Below are positions 7,620-16,692 of a stretch of 64,000 bases of DNA, one piece after another. Location: assembly GCF_025151535.1 (NCBI RefSeq), contig NZ_CP102288.1, positions 997,501 through 1,061,500 on the forward strand, in the 5' to 3' direction. Source of the stretch: Segatella copri DSM 18205 (GTDB lineage Bacteria > Bacteroidota > Bacteroidia > Bacteroidales > Bacteroidaceae). Position numbers and translations under genes: made by a program. The notes under the pieces are model-generated. The model was not told the origin of the DNA. It worked only from the letters and a program-made list of their open reading frames with translations, and ran no database searches. Every line of letters starts with the position of its first letter. The stretch's first letter is position 1.

Positions 7620-9677
7620 ATGGCACAGAAAGGTAATATTGGTGTAACGACAGAGAACATTTTCCCTGTCATCAAGAAATTCTTATATTCAGATCACGAC
7701 ATCTTCCTCCGTGAGATGGTTTCAAACGCCGTAGATGCTACACAGAAGTTGAAGACTCTTGCAGCTCAGGGCGATTTCAAGGGCGAGATAGGCGACACAA
7801 CCGTTCGTGTCTCTCTCGATGAGAAGGCTGGAACCTTGACTATCAGCGACCATGGTATAGGTATGACTGAGGAGGAAATCGATAAATATATCAACCAGAT
7901 TGCATTCTCAGGCGTAACTGACTTCCTCGACAAGTATAAGGAGAATGCCAACGCCATCATCGGCCACTTCGGTCTCGGCTTCTATTCTTCTTTCATGGTA
8001 GCCAGCAAGGTAGAAATCATCACTAAGAGCTACAAAGAGGGAAGCAAGGCTGTAAAGTGGAGCTGCGATGGTTCACCTGCTTTCGAAATCGAAGATGCAG
8101 ACAAGGCTGAGCGTGGTTCAGACATCATCCTCCATATTGCTGATGATTGCAAGGAATTCCTGCAGAAGAGCAAGATTGAGGAACTTCTGAACAAGTACTG
8201 CAAGTTTATGGCAGTACCTGTAGCCTTCGGCAAGAAGACCGAGTGGAAGGACGGCAAGAATGTGGAGACAGATGAGGATAACATTATTAATAATGTGGAG
8301 CCTCTCTGGACCAAGGCTCCTAGCACCTTGAAGGATGAGGACTACAAGAAGTTCTATCACACCCTTTATCCGATGCAGGACGACCCGTTGTTCTGGATTC
8401 ATCTGAATGTAGACTTCCCATTCAATCTCACGGGTATTCTCTACTTCCCACGCATCAAGAGCAGCATCGACATGCAGCGCAACAAGATTCAGCTCTATTG
8501 CAACCAGGTGTTCGTAACCGACCAGGTAGAAGGCATTGTACCAGAATTCCTCACATTGCTTTATGGTGTAATCGATTCACCGGACATTCCGCTGAACGTA
8601 AGCCGCAGCTACCTTCAGAGCGACAGTAACGTGAAGAAGATTTCTACCTACATTACCAAGAAGGTAGCCGATCGCTTGAACTCTATCTTCAAGGAGAACC
8701 GCAAGGAGTTTGAAGAGAAATGGGATGATCTCAAGATCTTCATCAACTACGGAATGCTCTCTCAGGAAGATTTCTACGAGCGTGCAAAGGACTTCGCACT
8801 TCTGAAAGATGTTGAGGGCAAGTACTTTACTTTCGAGGAGTACAAGACGCTGATTAAGGACAACCAGACCGATAAGGATGGCAACCTGGTTTATCTCTAT
8901 GCCAACAATAAGGAAGAGCAGTATTCTTACATCGAAGCTGCCAAGCAGAAGGGTTATTCTGTACTCCTGATGGAAGGTCAGCTCGATACGCCGATGGTAA
9001 ACATGCTGGAGCAGAAGCTGGAGAAGAGCCGCTTTACACGTGTTGACGCCGACATCATCGACCGCCTCATCGTGAAGGAAGATGCAAAGAAGACCGATTT
9101 GAGCAAAGAGCAGTCTGACAACTTGACAGAAGTATTCCGCTCTCAGATGCCTCAACTCGACAAGACAGAATTCTTTGTAGAGATTCAGGCTTTGGGCGAA
9201 CAGAACCAGCCAGTGCTCATCACTCAGAACGAGTACATGCGCCGTATGAAGGCGATGAGCCAGTTCCAGGCAGGCATGAACTTCTACGGTCAGATGCCAG
9301 ACAGCTACAACATCGTACTGAATTCAGACCATGCTCTGGTAAAGAAGGTATTGGAAGATGCTGAGGCCAACACAGCTGAAACATTGAAGCCAATCCTTGC
9401 AGAAATCAAGGGTCAGGAAGCCCGCCTTGCCGTACTCCATCAGGAGCAGAACAAGAAGAAGCCAGAAGAGATTACCCAGCAGGAGAAGGATGATGTTCAC
9501 AACACAGAGAAGGCCATCAGCGATGAGAAGGCTAAGCGCAACGAAATCATCTCGGGCTATGCTAAGAACAACAACATTGTTCACCAGCTCATCGACCTCG
9601 CCCTGCTTCAGAATGGTATGTTGAAGGGTGCTTCGCTCGACGCATTCCTCAAGAGAAGCGTTGACATGATTAAGTAA
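7620..9677 (+). CDS. htpG: Molecular chaperone HtpG (Hsp90 family)
   Basis: 685 aa, ATP-dependent cytosolic chaperone. The N-terminal GHKL ATPase domain shows FLREMVSNAVDA, DHGIGMTEEEIDKYI and GHFGLGFYSSFMV. The middle domain has the conserved NVSRSYLQSD, and the C-terminal dimerisation domain follows. A Lys/Glu-rich stretch near residues 600-645 (NKKKPEEITQQEKDD) is longer than in E. coli HtpG and typical of Bacteroidota. The dense, uniform codon use suggests strong expression. Confidence 0.97.
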   Translation: MAQKGNIGVTTENIFPVIKKFLYSDHDIFLREMVSNAVDATQKLKTLAAQGDFKGEIGDTTVRVSLDEKAGTLTISDHGIGMTEEEIDKYINQIAFSGVTDFLDKYKENANAIIGHFGLGFYSSFMVASKVEIITKSYKEGSKAVKWSCDGSPAFEIEDADKAERGSDIILHIADDCKEFLQKSKIEELLNKYCKFMAVPVAFGKKTEWKDGKNVETDEDNIINNVEPLWTKAPSTLKDEDYKKFYHTLYPMQDDPLFWIHLNVDFPFNLTGILYFPRIKSSIDMQRNKIQLYCNQVFVTDQVEGIVPEFLTLLYGVIDSPDIPLNVSRSYLQSDSNVKKISTYITKKVADRLNSIFKENRKEFEEKWDDLKIFINYGMLSQEDFYERAKDFALLKDVEGKYFTFEEYKTLIKDNQTDKDGNLVYLYANNKEEQYSYIEAAKQKGYSVLLMEGQLDTPMVNMLEQKLEKSRFTRVDADIIDRLIVKEDAKKTDLSKEQSDNLTEVFRSQMPQLDKTEFFVEIQALGEQNQPVLITQNEYMRRMKAMSQFQAGMNFYGQMPDSYNIVLNSDHALVKKVLEDAEANTAETLKPILAEIKGQEARLAVLHQEQNKKKPEEITQQEKDDVHNTEKAISDEKAKRNEIISGYAKNNNIVHQLIDLALLQNGMLKGASLDAFLKRSVDMIK

Positions 9678-9757
9678 TCCAACCTGAAAAAAGGTATGAA
9701 TGGAGAAATAAAACTTTGCGATGCGTAACATTTCATGTTACAAATTGTATCTATCAT

Positions 9758-9800
9758 ATGTGCTAAATGTTTAAAAACGAACATTTAGCACATTTTTTTT
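9758..9800 (+). terminator. Rho-independent terminator of htpG
   Basis: ATGTGCTAAATGTT (from 9758) and AACATTTAGCACAT (9780-9793) form a perfect stem, followed by a run of T to 9800. Confidence 0.9.
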
Positions 9801-9808
9801 CGCTTTCC

Positions 9809-9840
9809 TTTGGTGGCTTTCTTTTTTTTTATTACCTTTG
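9809..9840 (+). promoter_or_regulatory. Promoter of the ECF sigma factor gene
   Basis: TTTG at 9809-9812, 20 nt, then TACCTTTG at 9833-9840, the full Bacteroidota housekeeping consensus. The start site should fall near 9847, so either of the two candidate ATGs (9862, 9883) can be used. Confidence 0.85.
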
Positions 9841-9861
9841 CAATATCGATAAACGAAAAAC

Positions 9862-10407
9862 ATGATTAAAAAAATCGCCATCATGGAACAAACAAATTCA
9901 AATTACAGCATTATTGCTGATTATTACTCTGAACACTACAACGAGCTGAAGTTGTATGTCATGTCCCGTTCGCTTCCGGCAGACGAGGCTGAAGACATCG
10001 TGCAGAATACTTTTGTGCGATTACTTCGAGGCGATAAGATGATTACGCCTGTTACTTTACCTTGTTTTGTATACACCATTGCCAAGAATCTGATTATCGA
10101 TTATTACCGTCGCAAGCATAAGATTGAGGAGTATGAACACTTCCTGGGAGCTAGTGACTGGATGGGAAGATATGATGTTGATGGCGAATCTGTTTTCTCT
10201 GCCCAGCAGATCAACGAGATTCTGGAGCGTGGCATTGCCCGGCTCACGGAGAAGAGAAGCAAGGTTTACCGCCTGAATCTCTTCGAAGGAATGCAGGTGA
10301 GCGAGATTGCCCAAAGTCTGAACCTCGGATATAAAGCGGCTGAGAATCGTCTGACTCTGGCTAGAAAAGAAATAAGAGATTATATGAAAAAAGAGTTGGC
10401 TAGTTAA
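9862..10407 (+). CDS. RNA polymerase sigma factor, ECF subfamily
   Basis: 181 aa from the first ATG; an internal Met at residue 8 (9883) is an equally possible start. Region 2 spans ~20-90 (YNELKLYVMSRSLPADEAEDIVQNTFVRLLRG with the conserved DEAEDIVQ core and the YTIAKNLIIDYYRR helix). Region 4 at the C-terminus has the HTH SEIAQSLNLGYKAAENRLTLARKEI. No anti-sigma (FecR-like) or SusC/D genes follow, unlike most Bacteroidota ECF loci, so regulation by a neighbouring anti-sigma factor is not supported here. Confidence 0.93.
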   Translation: MIKKIAIMEQTNSNYSIIADYYSEHYNELKLYVMSRSLPADEAEDIVQNTFVRLLRGDKMITPVTLPCFVYTIAKNLIIDYYRRKHKIEEYEHFLGASDWMGRYDVDGESVFSAQQINEILERGIARLTEKRSKVYRLNLFEGMQVSEIAQSLNLGYKAAENRLTLARKEIRDYMKKELAS

Positions 10408-10428
10408 AATGCTAGTCAACTCTTTCTG
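10392..10428 (+). terminator. Terminator overlapping the end of the ECF sigma gene
   Basis: AGAGTTGGCTAG (10392-10403) pairs with CTAGTCAACTCT (10412-10423), with one G-T wobble. A T-rich stretch follows. The left arm contains the last sense codons and the stop. Confidence 0.75.
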
Positions 10429-10474
10429 TTTATTCTTACTGCCTTGCTGAAAGGCTATTCTTAACTTTTTTTTT

Positions 10475-10867
10475 TTAGTTTTCCTTAAACCCGATTACTC
10501 TTGTCAAACCTTTATCAAGATAAAAGGTTTGGGTTACTTCCTGCTTCTCGCCCTGATGGTTGGTCAGCTTGTATGTAGCCCTTAAATATAATAAGGTGTC
10601 GGGATAAGCAGCATCATTATAATCAATATTCTTCTTGATGTAAGGCAGTTTGCTGACATTTTGTCGCATCACCTTCATCTGGTCGAAACTGATCATGGCG
10701 GTAGGAGTGAGGCGGGAGAACCGCTCATAGCTGCAGTCCTGATCAACGAGGTTTTCATCAAGAAAATCCTTGACCAGAGATTGAGCCTTGTGCTGATCGC
10801 CACACGAGGTGAACATCAGCACAAGTCCTGAAACCATGACAAACATCATTTTCTTTATCATAGACAT
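10475..10867 (-). CDS. Small lipoprotein of unknown function
   Basis: 130 aa. The N-terminus is a lipoprotein signal ending in MFTSC-GDQ (Cys22), so the protein should be exported and lipidated. The remaining ~108 residues are soluble with no known catalytic motif. The C-terminus (YLRATYKLTNHQGEKQEVTQTFYLDKGLTRVIGF) looks like a short beta-sheet of the kind found in small envelope proteins. It is transcribed convergent to the ECF sigma gene and in the same direction as pepD upstream (gap 61 nt from pepD's side is downstream of pepD). Confidence 0.7.
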   Translation of the reverse strand: MSMIKKMMFVMVSGLVLMFTSCGDQHKAQSLVKDFLDENLVDQDCSYERFSRLTPTAMISFDQMKVMRQNVSKLPYIKKNIDYNDAAYPDTLLYLRATYKLTNHQGEKQEVTQTFYLDKGLTRVIGFKEN

Positions 10868-10928
10868 CTTCTTTTTTATTAAGCCGCGCTGCTTTTATGA
10901 AGCTCGTTGTTTTATTTAGCACGCTTGC

Positions 10929-12389
10929 TTATTTAGCCACGCTGCGGAGAATCTCCAGCAAGTGATCCCAAACCATCTCTACTGTAGGAATGAGAAGAGT
11001 CTCGTCTGGGGTGTGAACATTGCGAAGGGTAGGACCGAAACTTACCATATCGAGCTCAGGATAACGCTCTGAGAAAAGACCACACTCCAAACCGGCATGA
11101 ATACCCTTTACCAATGGTTTTTTGCCGAAGAGCTTTTCGTAAGCCTTCACAGCCAGGTCGGTAAGCTTGCTGTTGGCGCGCATCTTCCAGGCAGGATACT
11201 TGTCGCCTACAGTTACCTCGGCGCCAGCCAGAAGGAAGGCTGCCTTTACGGTGTTGGTCATGTTCTCCAGATTGCTCATCACGTTACTTCGCTGAGAAGC
11301 TACGATGTTGATGCTGCTTTCATCGGTCATCACGCTTGCCACATTGCTTGAGGTTTCTACCATCCAGGCAATCGCCTCATCCTGACAGGTAGTAAGCGGA
11401 CCGTTGTCTACAGCCTGGAGAGCCATTATGAACTTGTCAGCTACTGCTTTCTCGATGACAGGTGCAGCATCGGTGCTGCTCATATTAAACTGCATAGCCT
11501 GTTCGGTTACGTGGAATTCATCTTCTACTTCTGATGCAAAGATGTTCCAGTCGGCACGAACCAGTTCCTTATCAGCATTCTTGACGGCGAAAACAATCTT
11601 TCCGTCGCGAGGAATCGCATTGTGCATTTTGCCGCTGTTGAAGCTTACGAGGCGCAGACTTCCATCCAGTTTCTCATTTTCGAGGAAGAGGAAGCGGGCA
11701 AGAATCTTGATGGCATTGGCGCGCTTCTTGTTGATGTCATCGCCCGAGTGACCACCGTTGAGACCCTTCAGCGAAGCTTCCATGAAGAAATAACCCGCAG
11801 GAGCCTCTTCGCGTGAGAAGTGGAAAGTGGCATGGGTTGTCTGACCACCAGCACAGGATACGAAGATTTCGCCCTCATCCTCTGAGTCAAGATTGATGAG
11901 CATCTTTCCGGTCATAAAGCCCGCCTTCATGCCGTGAGCACCAGTCAGTCCGGTTTCTTCATCACGTGTAAAGACGCACTCGATAGGACCATGCTCAATA
12001 TCGTTGCTTGCCAGGATAGCCAGCTCGATGGCGCAGCCTATACCGTCGTCAGCACCCAATGTAGTGCCTTTTGCCTTAAGCCATTCTCCGTCTACGTAAG
12101 TCTGGATGGCGTCTTTGTGAAAATCGAAATCAACATCTACCAGTTTATCGCAAACCATGTCCATGTGGCTCTGTAGGATGATGGTTTCAGCATGCTCGTA
12201 GCCTGGAGTGGCAGCTTTACGGATGAGCACATTACCGGTTTCATCTACCAGCGTTTCGAGCTGACGAGCCTCTCCGAAAGATTTCAAAAACTCAATCATG
12301 TTCTCCTCGTGCTTGGAAGGACGAGGTATTTCGTTGATTTTTGCGAACTGCTCGAACACGAGAGCAGGCTTCAATTCACTTTTATTCAT
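10929..12389 (-). CDS. pepD: Aminoacyl-histidine dipeptidase (M20 family, PepD)
   Basis: 486 aa, cytosolic dizinc dipeptidase that splits Xaa-His and other dipeptides. Metal and catalytic motifs are in family order: QSHMDMVCDK (first His ligand), GTTLGADDGIGCA (bridging Asp), TRDEETGLTGAHGM (catalytic Glu pair), INLDSEDEGEIFVSCAGG, and a late His in VKGIHAGLECGLFSERYP. The dimerisation lid domain (~200-380) lies between. Length matches the family. Monocistronic or co-transcribed with the small lipoprotein gene downstream. Confidence 0.95.
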   Translation of the reverse strand: MNKSELKPALVFEQFAKINEIPRPSKHEENMIEFLKSFGEARQLETLVDETGNVLIRKAATPGYEHAETIILQSHMDMVCDKLVDVDFDFHKDAIQTYVDGEWLKAKGTTLGADDGIGCAIELAILASNDIEHGPIECVFTRDEETGLTGAHGMKAGFMTGKMLINLDSEDEGEIFVSCAGGQTTHATFHFSREEAPAGYFFMEASLKGLNGGHSGDDINKKRANAIKILARFLFLENEKLDGSLRLVSFNSGKMHNAIPRDGKIVFAVKNADKELVRADWNIFASEVEDEFHVTEQAMQFNMSSTDAAPVIEKAVADKFIMALQAVDNGPLTTCQDEAIAWMVETSSNVASVMTDESSINIVASQRSNVMSNLENMTNTVKAAFLLAGAEVTVGDKYPAWKMRANSKLTDLAVKAYEKLFGKKPLVKGIHAGLECGLFSERYPELDMVSFGPTLRNVHTPDETLLIPTVEMVWDHLLEILRSVAK

Positions 12390-12439
12390 TTATTTTCTAT
12401 TATTTTGTTTTGATAAAACATTTATTTCTGCTATTTTGT

Positions 12440-12470
12440 TTTGGTTATTCCCAAAAAAATAGTACCTTTG
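12440..12470 (+). promoter_or_regulatory. Promoter for the 64-aa protein and OmpH-like gene
   Basis: TTTG 12440-12443, 19 nt, TACCTTTG 12463-12470. Matches the Bacteroidota consensus fully and points at the small gene starting at 12510. Confidence 0.85.
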
Positions 12471-12509
12471 CACCCAAAAGTGCACTAAGGCACTGCAAAG
12501 GTAATAAAA

Positions 12510-12704
12510 ATGATAAAATTAATGTTATTAAGCGTGTTAATAATTGCTATTTGCATGGCATTATTTTGCGTAAAGTTGATTTTTAAGAAGAACGGCAAGT
12601 TCTCTTCCCAGCATGTGCACGACAATCCGGGCTTGCGCAAGCAGGGCATTCATTGTGTGGTGGATCAGGACCGCGAGGCAAGGGAAGCCAACAAGGCTTA
12701 TTAG
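12510..12704 (+). CDS. Small single-pass membrane protein, conserved type, unknown function
   Basis: 64 aa. Residues 1-23 form one hydrophobic membrane segment (MLLSVLIIAICMALFCVKLIF). They are followed by a short basic cytosolic or periplasmic tail with KNGKFSSQHVHDNPGLRKQGIHCVVDQDREAR spread over residues 26-58. I recall very similar small proteins with a His/Gly and C-x-QDREAR tail across Bacteroidales, which together with the perfect promoter supports a real gene. It lies directly upstream of the OmpH/Skp-like lipoprotein gene (19-nt gap) and is probably co-transcribed with it. The role is unknown. Confidence 0.75.
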   Translation: MIKLMLLSVLIIAICMALFCVKLIFKKNGKFSSQHVHDNPGLRKQGIHCVVDQDREAREANKAY

Positions 12705-12723
12705 AAAATAGTAATAATATAAT

Positions 12724-13347
12724 ATGATAGAAAAAATGAGAAAGAACATTTTGAGTTCAGTGGCAATTGCAGCTGTTGCTGCCCTGTCATTGGCATCATG
12801 CAACAAATCTCAGCCTCAGGTAGAGGCTAAGTCAGAGAGCAAGGCTCCTGCTGAATTGAAGATTGCTTATGTAGAGGTAGACTCTATCATGACTCAGTAT
12901 ACCTTTGCTAAGGAGTATTCTTCTATCTTGGAGAAGAAGGGGCAGAACATTCAGGCTACTATTGCGCAGAAGGGTCAGCAGCTCCAGGCTGCAGCAGCCA
13001 ACTTCCAGCAGAAGATTCAGCAGAATGCTTATACCCGCGAGCAGGCTGAGGCTATCCAGGCTGGTTTGCAGAAGCAGAACAACGACCTGCAGGGCTTGCA
13101 GCAGCGCTTGAGCAACGAGTTTGCTGCTGAGCAGGAGAAGTACAACAAGGCGCTCCACGACAGCATTGCCAACTATCTTGCCCGCTACAACAAGGACAAG
13201 AAGTATAGTATCATCTTCTCTAAGAGCGGCGATAACCTGCTCTATGCTGACAAGGCTTACGATATTACAAAAGAGGTGATTTCCGGTTTGAACAAGGCTT
13301 ACAAGGGTAAGCTGAAGAAAGAGGAGGCTGCTCCTGCTAAAAAGTAA
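12724..13347 (+). CDS. OmpH/Skp-family lipoprotein
   Basis: 207 aa. A lipoprotein signal ends at SLASC-NKS, about Cys25-26; Met5 (12736) is an alternative start that keeps the signal. The body starts with the OmpH/Skp-type strand KIAYVEVDSIMTQY. A long Gln/Ala-rich coiled coil follows (about residues 75-150, for example QAAAANFQQKIQQNAYTREQ), then the closing strand KYSIIFSKSGDNLLYADKAYDIT. Skp-like proteins chaperone outer-membrane proteins in the periplasm; a lipidated version is common in Bacteroidota. Six bases before nth, so probably one operon with it. Confidence 0.88.
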   Translation: MIEKMRKNILSSVAIAAVAALSLASCNKSQPQVEAKSESKAPAELKIAYVEVDSIMTQYTFAKEYSSILEKKGQNIQATIAQKGQQLQAAAANFQQKIQQNAYTREQAEAIQAGLQKQNNDLQGLQQRLSNEFAAEQEKYNKALHDSIANYLARYNKDKKYSIIFSKSGDNLLYADKAYDITKEVISGLNKAYKGKLKKEEAAPAKK

Positions 13348-13352
13348 GAGAT

Positions 13353-14000
13353 ATGCTTCGTAAGGAAAGATACGATTTTATATTGAATCATTTCAGAAGT
13401 GCGCTGCCGAATGTAACTACCGAGTTGCAGTTCGGTAGCGCATTTCAGCTTCTGGTGGCTACTTTGCTTTCTGCGCAATGCACCGACAAACGCATCAACA
13501 TGGTTACGCCTGCTCTCTTTGCCCGTTATCCTGATGCGCAGCACATGGCACAGGCGAGCGAGGAAGATATTTATGAGTTGATCAGTTCGGTGAGTTATCC
13601 GAATGCCAAGGCGAAGCATCTTGCTGAAATGTCTCGCCAGCTGGTTGAGATGTTCGGAGGTGAGGTACCTGAGGCTGCGGATGATTTGGAGAAGTTGGCA
13701 GGAGTGGGGCGCAAGACGGCGAATGTGATTCGTGCCGTATGGTTCGGTCATGCTACGATGGCGGTGGATACGCATGTTTACCGTGTGAGTCATCGTATGG
13801 GGTTGGTGCCGAAAACGGCAGATACGCCCCGAAAAGTAGAAGATTATCTGATGAAACACATTCCGGCTGAGGATATTCCGAATGCGCATCATTGGATTCT
13901 GCTGCATGGCAGATATATTTGCAAGAGTACGAAACCGCTCTGCGATAAATGCTTTTTTAATGAATATTGTCCAAAACTATTAAAGGACAGTAAACTTTAG
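13353..14000 (+). CDS. nth: Endonuclease III (DNA glycosylase/AP lyase)
   Basis: 215 aa. Removes oxidised pyrimidines and cleaves the abasic site. The helix-hairpin-helix has the catalytic lysine LAGVGRKTANVI (Lys121), and the catalytic aspartate lies in AVDTHVYRVSHRMG (Asp139). The C-terminal [4Fe-4S] cluster loop has cysteines at 190, 197, 200 and 206 with the exact C-x6-C-x2-C-x5-C spacing. All active residues are present. Starts 5 nt after the OmpH-like gene. Confidence 0.97.
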   Translation: MLRKERYDFILNHFRSALPNVTTELQFGSAFQLLVATLLSAQCTDKRINMVTPALFARYPDAQHMAQASEEDIYELISSVSYPNAKAKHLAEMSRQLVEMFGGEVPEAADDLEKLAGVGRKTANVIRAVWFGHATMAVDTHVYRVSHRMGLVPKTADTPRKVEDYLMKHIPAEDIPNAHHWILLHGRYICKSTKPLCDKCFFNEYCPKLLKDSKL

Positions 14001-14018
14001 AAATAGTTAAAGTTATTC

Positions 14019-14264
14019 AAGTTTCGCATGTAAGTTCCACACGCCCTGAAAGGGCAGAAGCCCCTAGCCCAGGGCATCGCCCTGGGTAATTACGGACGCA
14101 AACCTGTCGCCCTGTAAGGGCAAAAGCTTTAAAACTCCAGGCAAAACATAAGGCTTTTGCCCTTACAGGGCGCCTTGCTGATTGCTATTATACCCAGGGC
14201 GATGCCCTGGGCTAGGAGCTTTTGGGCCTTCAGCCCGTACTTGAACCACATGCGAAAGTTCAGT
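14019..14264. repeat. Interspersed palindromic element, copy A (full length)
   Basis: An imperfect inverted repeat of about 245 bp made of nested hairpins. Outer arms run from GTTTCGCATG (14020-14029) to ATGCGAAAGTTCAG (14250-14263). The next pairs are GCCCTGAAAGGGC, CCCAGGGCATCGCCCTGGG and its partner near 14195, and GTCGCCCTGTAAGGGCAAAA with its partner ending near 14172. It sits between convergent nth and aroC. Copies B (18424), C (26241) and half-copy D (17134) share the same modules. No coding potential. Confidence 0.9.
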
Positions 14265-14270
14265 TAGTTA

Positions 14271-14303
14271 GTAGTGATTAGTTTGTTTATCACTAATCAC
14301 TAC
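14271..14303. terminator. Hairpin between nth and aroC
   Basis: GTAGTGATTAG (14271-14281) pairs with CTAATCACTAC (14293-14303). AT-rich flanks but no long T-run, so its strength as a terminator is uncertain. Confidence 0.5.
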
Positions 14304-14317
14304 CAATTAATCACTAA

Positions 14318-15442
14318 TTAAAGTTTTATTGTTTGATTCAAGAGATAATTATCCAGAATAACCATGGCAGCCATGGCTTCAACCACCGGCACGGCTCTTG
14401 GCAAAACGCAAGGATCATGACGGCCGCGGGCAGTCAGCGTGGTGGCATTTCCTTCCAAATCTACCGTATTCTGCTCCATCAGCAGAGTAGCAACCGGCTT
14501 GAAGGCAACACGGAAATAGATGTCCTGACCATTGCTCAAACCGCCCTGTATTCCTCCGCTATGATTGCTCTTTGTTGTAATACGGGCAGCAACATCCTGA
14601 TTCACGGCAGCATCTTCTGTCGTCTCTGCAGCATCAGCCTTCGGGATAAAGACATCATTCTGCTCACTTCCGCGGGCAGTAACTCCGGCAAAACCCTCGC
14701 CATATTCAAAACCCTTCACGGCGTTAATGCCAAGCATGGCAGCACCCAGTTGGGCATGAAGCTTGTCAAACTCAGGCTCGCCCAATCCTACCGGGCAACC
14801 CTTGATGACGCAAGTGATGATTCCACCAATCGTATCGCCGTCACCCTTAACCTGGGCGATGAGATCTTCCATCTCCTTCGCCTTCTGCTGGTCAGGACAG
14901 CGCACCGGATTATCTTCTATGGTGTTAAGGTCATACAGATGATAATCTTTTTCCAGCGCGATGCTGCCCACCTGCGATGTATAAGCCGTGATGCTGATGC
15001 CCAACTTTCGCAAGGCAAGTTTAGCCAAGGCTCCGCCTACGCATCGGGCAATGGTGATGCGGGCTGAAGAACGGCCGCCGCCACGATGGTCGCGTACGCC
15101 ATACTTCTCGTTATAGGTGAAATCTGCGTGAGAAGGGCGGAAGAGACAGCGCATGTTCTCATAGTCCTGAGAATGCTGGTTCTGGTTACGCACTTCAAAG
15201 CCGATAGGGGTTCCTGTTGATTTGCCTTCGAACACACCACTCAGAAACTCTACCTTGTCAGCTTCCTTTCTGGCCGTAGTGATGTGGCTCTGTCCTGGGC
15301 GTCGGCGGTTCAGCTCGCTCTGGATAAAGTCCATGTCGATTTCTATGCCTGCAGGAAATCCGTCAATAACACCTCCTACAGCTATTCCATGACTCTCTCC
15401 AAACGTAGTGAGAGTGAAAAGATTACCAAATGTATTCCTCAT
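14318..15442 (-). CDS. aroC: Chorismate synthase
   Basis: 374 aa from the ATG at 15442; an upstream in-frame ATG (15493) would overlap slyD and precedes the conserved start [19 protein letters not shown]. Makes chorismate from EPSP using reduced FMN. Family signatures are GESHG at the N-terminus, [49 protein letters not shown] (central GRSSAR motif) and [22 protein letters not shown] near the C-terminus. Probably the last gene of a three-gene minus-strand operon with slyD (26-nt gap) and a 94-aa coiled-coil protein. Confidence 0.97.
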   Translation of the reverse strand: MRNTFGNLFTLTTFGESHGIAVGGVIDGFPAGIEIDMDFIQSELNRRRPGQSHITTARKEADKVEFLSGVFEGKSTGTPIGFEVRNQNQHSQDYENMRCLFRPSHADFTYNEKYGVRDHRGGGRSSARITIARCVGGALAKLALRKLGISITAYTSQVGSIALEKDYHLYDLNTIEDNPVRCPDQQKAKEMEDLIAQVKGDGDTIGGIITCVIKGCPVGLGEPEFDKLHAQLGAAMLGINAVKGFEYGEGFAGVTARGSEQNDVFIPKADAAETTEDAAVNQDVAARITTKSNHSGGIQGGLSNGQDIYFRVAFKPVATLLMEQNTVDLEGNATTLTARGRHDPCVLPRAVPVVEAMAAMVILDNYLLNQTIKL

Positions 15443-15468
15443 TACCTTATATATTAAAAAGGTGTTTA

Positions 15469-16071
15469 TTACTTGTTGCAGCCGCCTTCGCAACCACCTT
15501 CACAGTTGCCATCCTTGCAGTCGCCGCCGCAGTTGTCGCAGCCACCTGAGCAGCCGCCACCTTCGCCGCTGATCATCTGAGCCATCTTGGCAATCTCCTC
15601 AGCAGTAGCCTCGCGGCTCTCGAGAATCTGACCGCAGAAGTTGAGCTTCAAGCCAGCCAATGGGTGGTTCAGGTCGCAGGTTACCTTTGTATCGCTGATG
15701 TTCTTCACTACTGCGTTGAAGTGGTTGCCATCCTCGTTCTGCAATGGGATGATAGCGCCTACCTGTACGTGCTGTGCATCAAACTGGCCGTTGACGGTAA
15801 AAATCTGCTTGTCGAGCTCCAGTACGCGCTCATCATAGTGCTGTCCGTAAGCCTGCTCTGGGTCCAGCTGGAAGTCGAACTCTTCACCTTTAGCCAGGTT
15901 TACCACCTTCTCTTCGAAAGCTGGCAGGGTAACACCCATACCGCTGATGAAGATGAACGGACGCTCGTCGGTTGTGCGCTCGATGAGCATCTCCTCACCG
16001 TTGTCACCATTAGTTACATCATACAGTGCGTATGAAACTACAATAAACTTGTTTTTGTTGTTTGTTTCCAT
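15469..16071 (-). CDS. slyD: FKBP-type peptidyl-prolyl isomerase, SlyD-like with metal-binding tail
   Basis: 200 aa. The FKBP half-domains flank an IF (insert-in-flap) region, as in Sly[22 protein letters not shown], then [21 protein letters not shown], then [16 protein letters not shown]. The last ~32 residues are a Cys/Gly-rich tail ([14 protein letters not shown] and CEGGCEGGC), which should bind Ni, Zn or other soft metals. SlyD proteins combine prolyl isomerase and chaperone activity with nickel delivery. No signal peptide, so cytosolic. Flanked closely by the 94-aa gene upstream and aroC downstream. Confidence 0.93.
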   Translation of the reverse strand: METNNKNKFIVVSYALYDVTNGDNGEEMLIERTTDERPFIFISGMGVTLPAFEEKVVNLAKGEEFDFQLDPEQAYGQHYDERVLELDKQIFTVNGQFDAQHVQVGAIIPLQNEDGNHFNAVVKNISDTKVTCDLNHPLAGLKLNFCGQILESREATAEEIAKMAQMISGEGGGCSGGCDNCGGDCKDGNCEGGCEGGCNK

Positions 16072-16079
16072 TTCTATAT

Positions 16080-16364
16080 TTATTTTTTATTATTTCTTTT
16101 TCTTTTCTGAATGCTTACGCTCTTTACCATCTCCATGCGCTCCAGATAGATAGGGCGCCATTTGTCGATGATGTCCTGCAGACTTTTGCTCTTCTGCGAG
16201 AGTTCAGCATATTCCTCGCCGTCGGTCAGATTCTCTTTCTTGAGATCCAGCATTCGGGCGATGAGCTGTTTCTGGTGTTCCTCAGCCGCCTTGAGCTGGT
16301 TTCCCAGTTTCTCGAGACTTTCCATAAAGGCGAGTGCCTTGTCTATATGATTTTCCTGTACCAT
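16080..16364 (-). CDS. Small coiled-coil protein of unknown function
   Basis: 94 aa, cytosolic (no signal or membrane segment), almost entirely helical with heptad-like spacing of Leu, such as FMESLEKLGNQLKAAEEHQKQ and ELSQKSKSLQDIIDKW. The C-terminus is a basic tail (IQKRKRNNKK). It lies 8 nt upstream of slyD behind a -7 box at 16394-16401 and should be the first gene of the operon with slyD and aroC. I do not recognise a family. Confidence 0.6.
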   Translation of the reverse strand: MVQENHIDKALAFMESLEKLGNQLKAAEEHQKQLIARMLDLKKENLTDGEEYAELSQKSKSLQDIIDKWRPIYLERMEMVKSVSIQKRKRNNKK

Positions 16365-16393
16365 TTTGCTTGTTTTATAGGTTGAATCTTTTG

Positions 16394-16401
16394 CAAAGGT
16401 A
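16394..16401 (-). promoter_or_regulatory. -7 element of the 94-aa gene, slyD and aroC operon
   Basis: TACCTTTG on the minus strand, 30 nt before the ATG at 16364. No clear TTTG at the -33 distance. Confidence 0.6.
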
Positions 16402-16565
16402 CTAATAATATTTGGTATAAACGAAGAAAAAGGGCTTTTTTTTCGATGATATTACAAAATGATAGCGAAAATGCAATATCTCTAACGTTCTGACGCCTAT
16501 TTCGGTGTATTGTTGTTGATATAAGTCAAGAAAAAGGCAGAAAACTGAAAATATCCCAAGAAATG

Positions 16566-16597
16566 TTTGCGCACACAGAGAAATGTTCGTATCTTTG
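16566..16597 (+). promoter_or_regulatory. Promoter of the 117-aa exported protein gene
   Basis: TTTG 16566-16569, 20 nt, TATCTTTG 16590-16597. It leaves a leader of about 90 nt before the ATG at 16693. Confidence 0.8.
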
Positions 16598-16692
16598 CAG
16601 CGTCTTAAAGAAAAAGACTATAGGATAATGTTTAACAGAGCCGGCGTCTACGGATGTGCAGGACTCACAAATTAAAGAAAGGTAAAAAGATT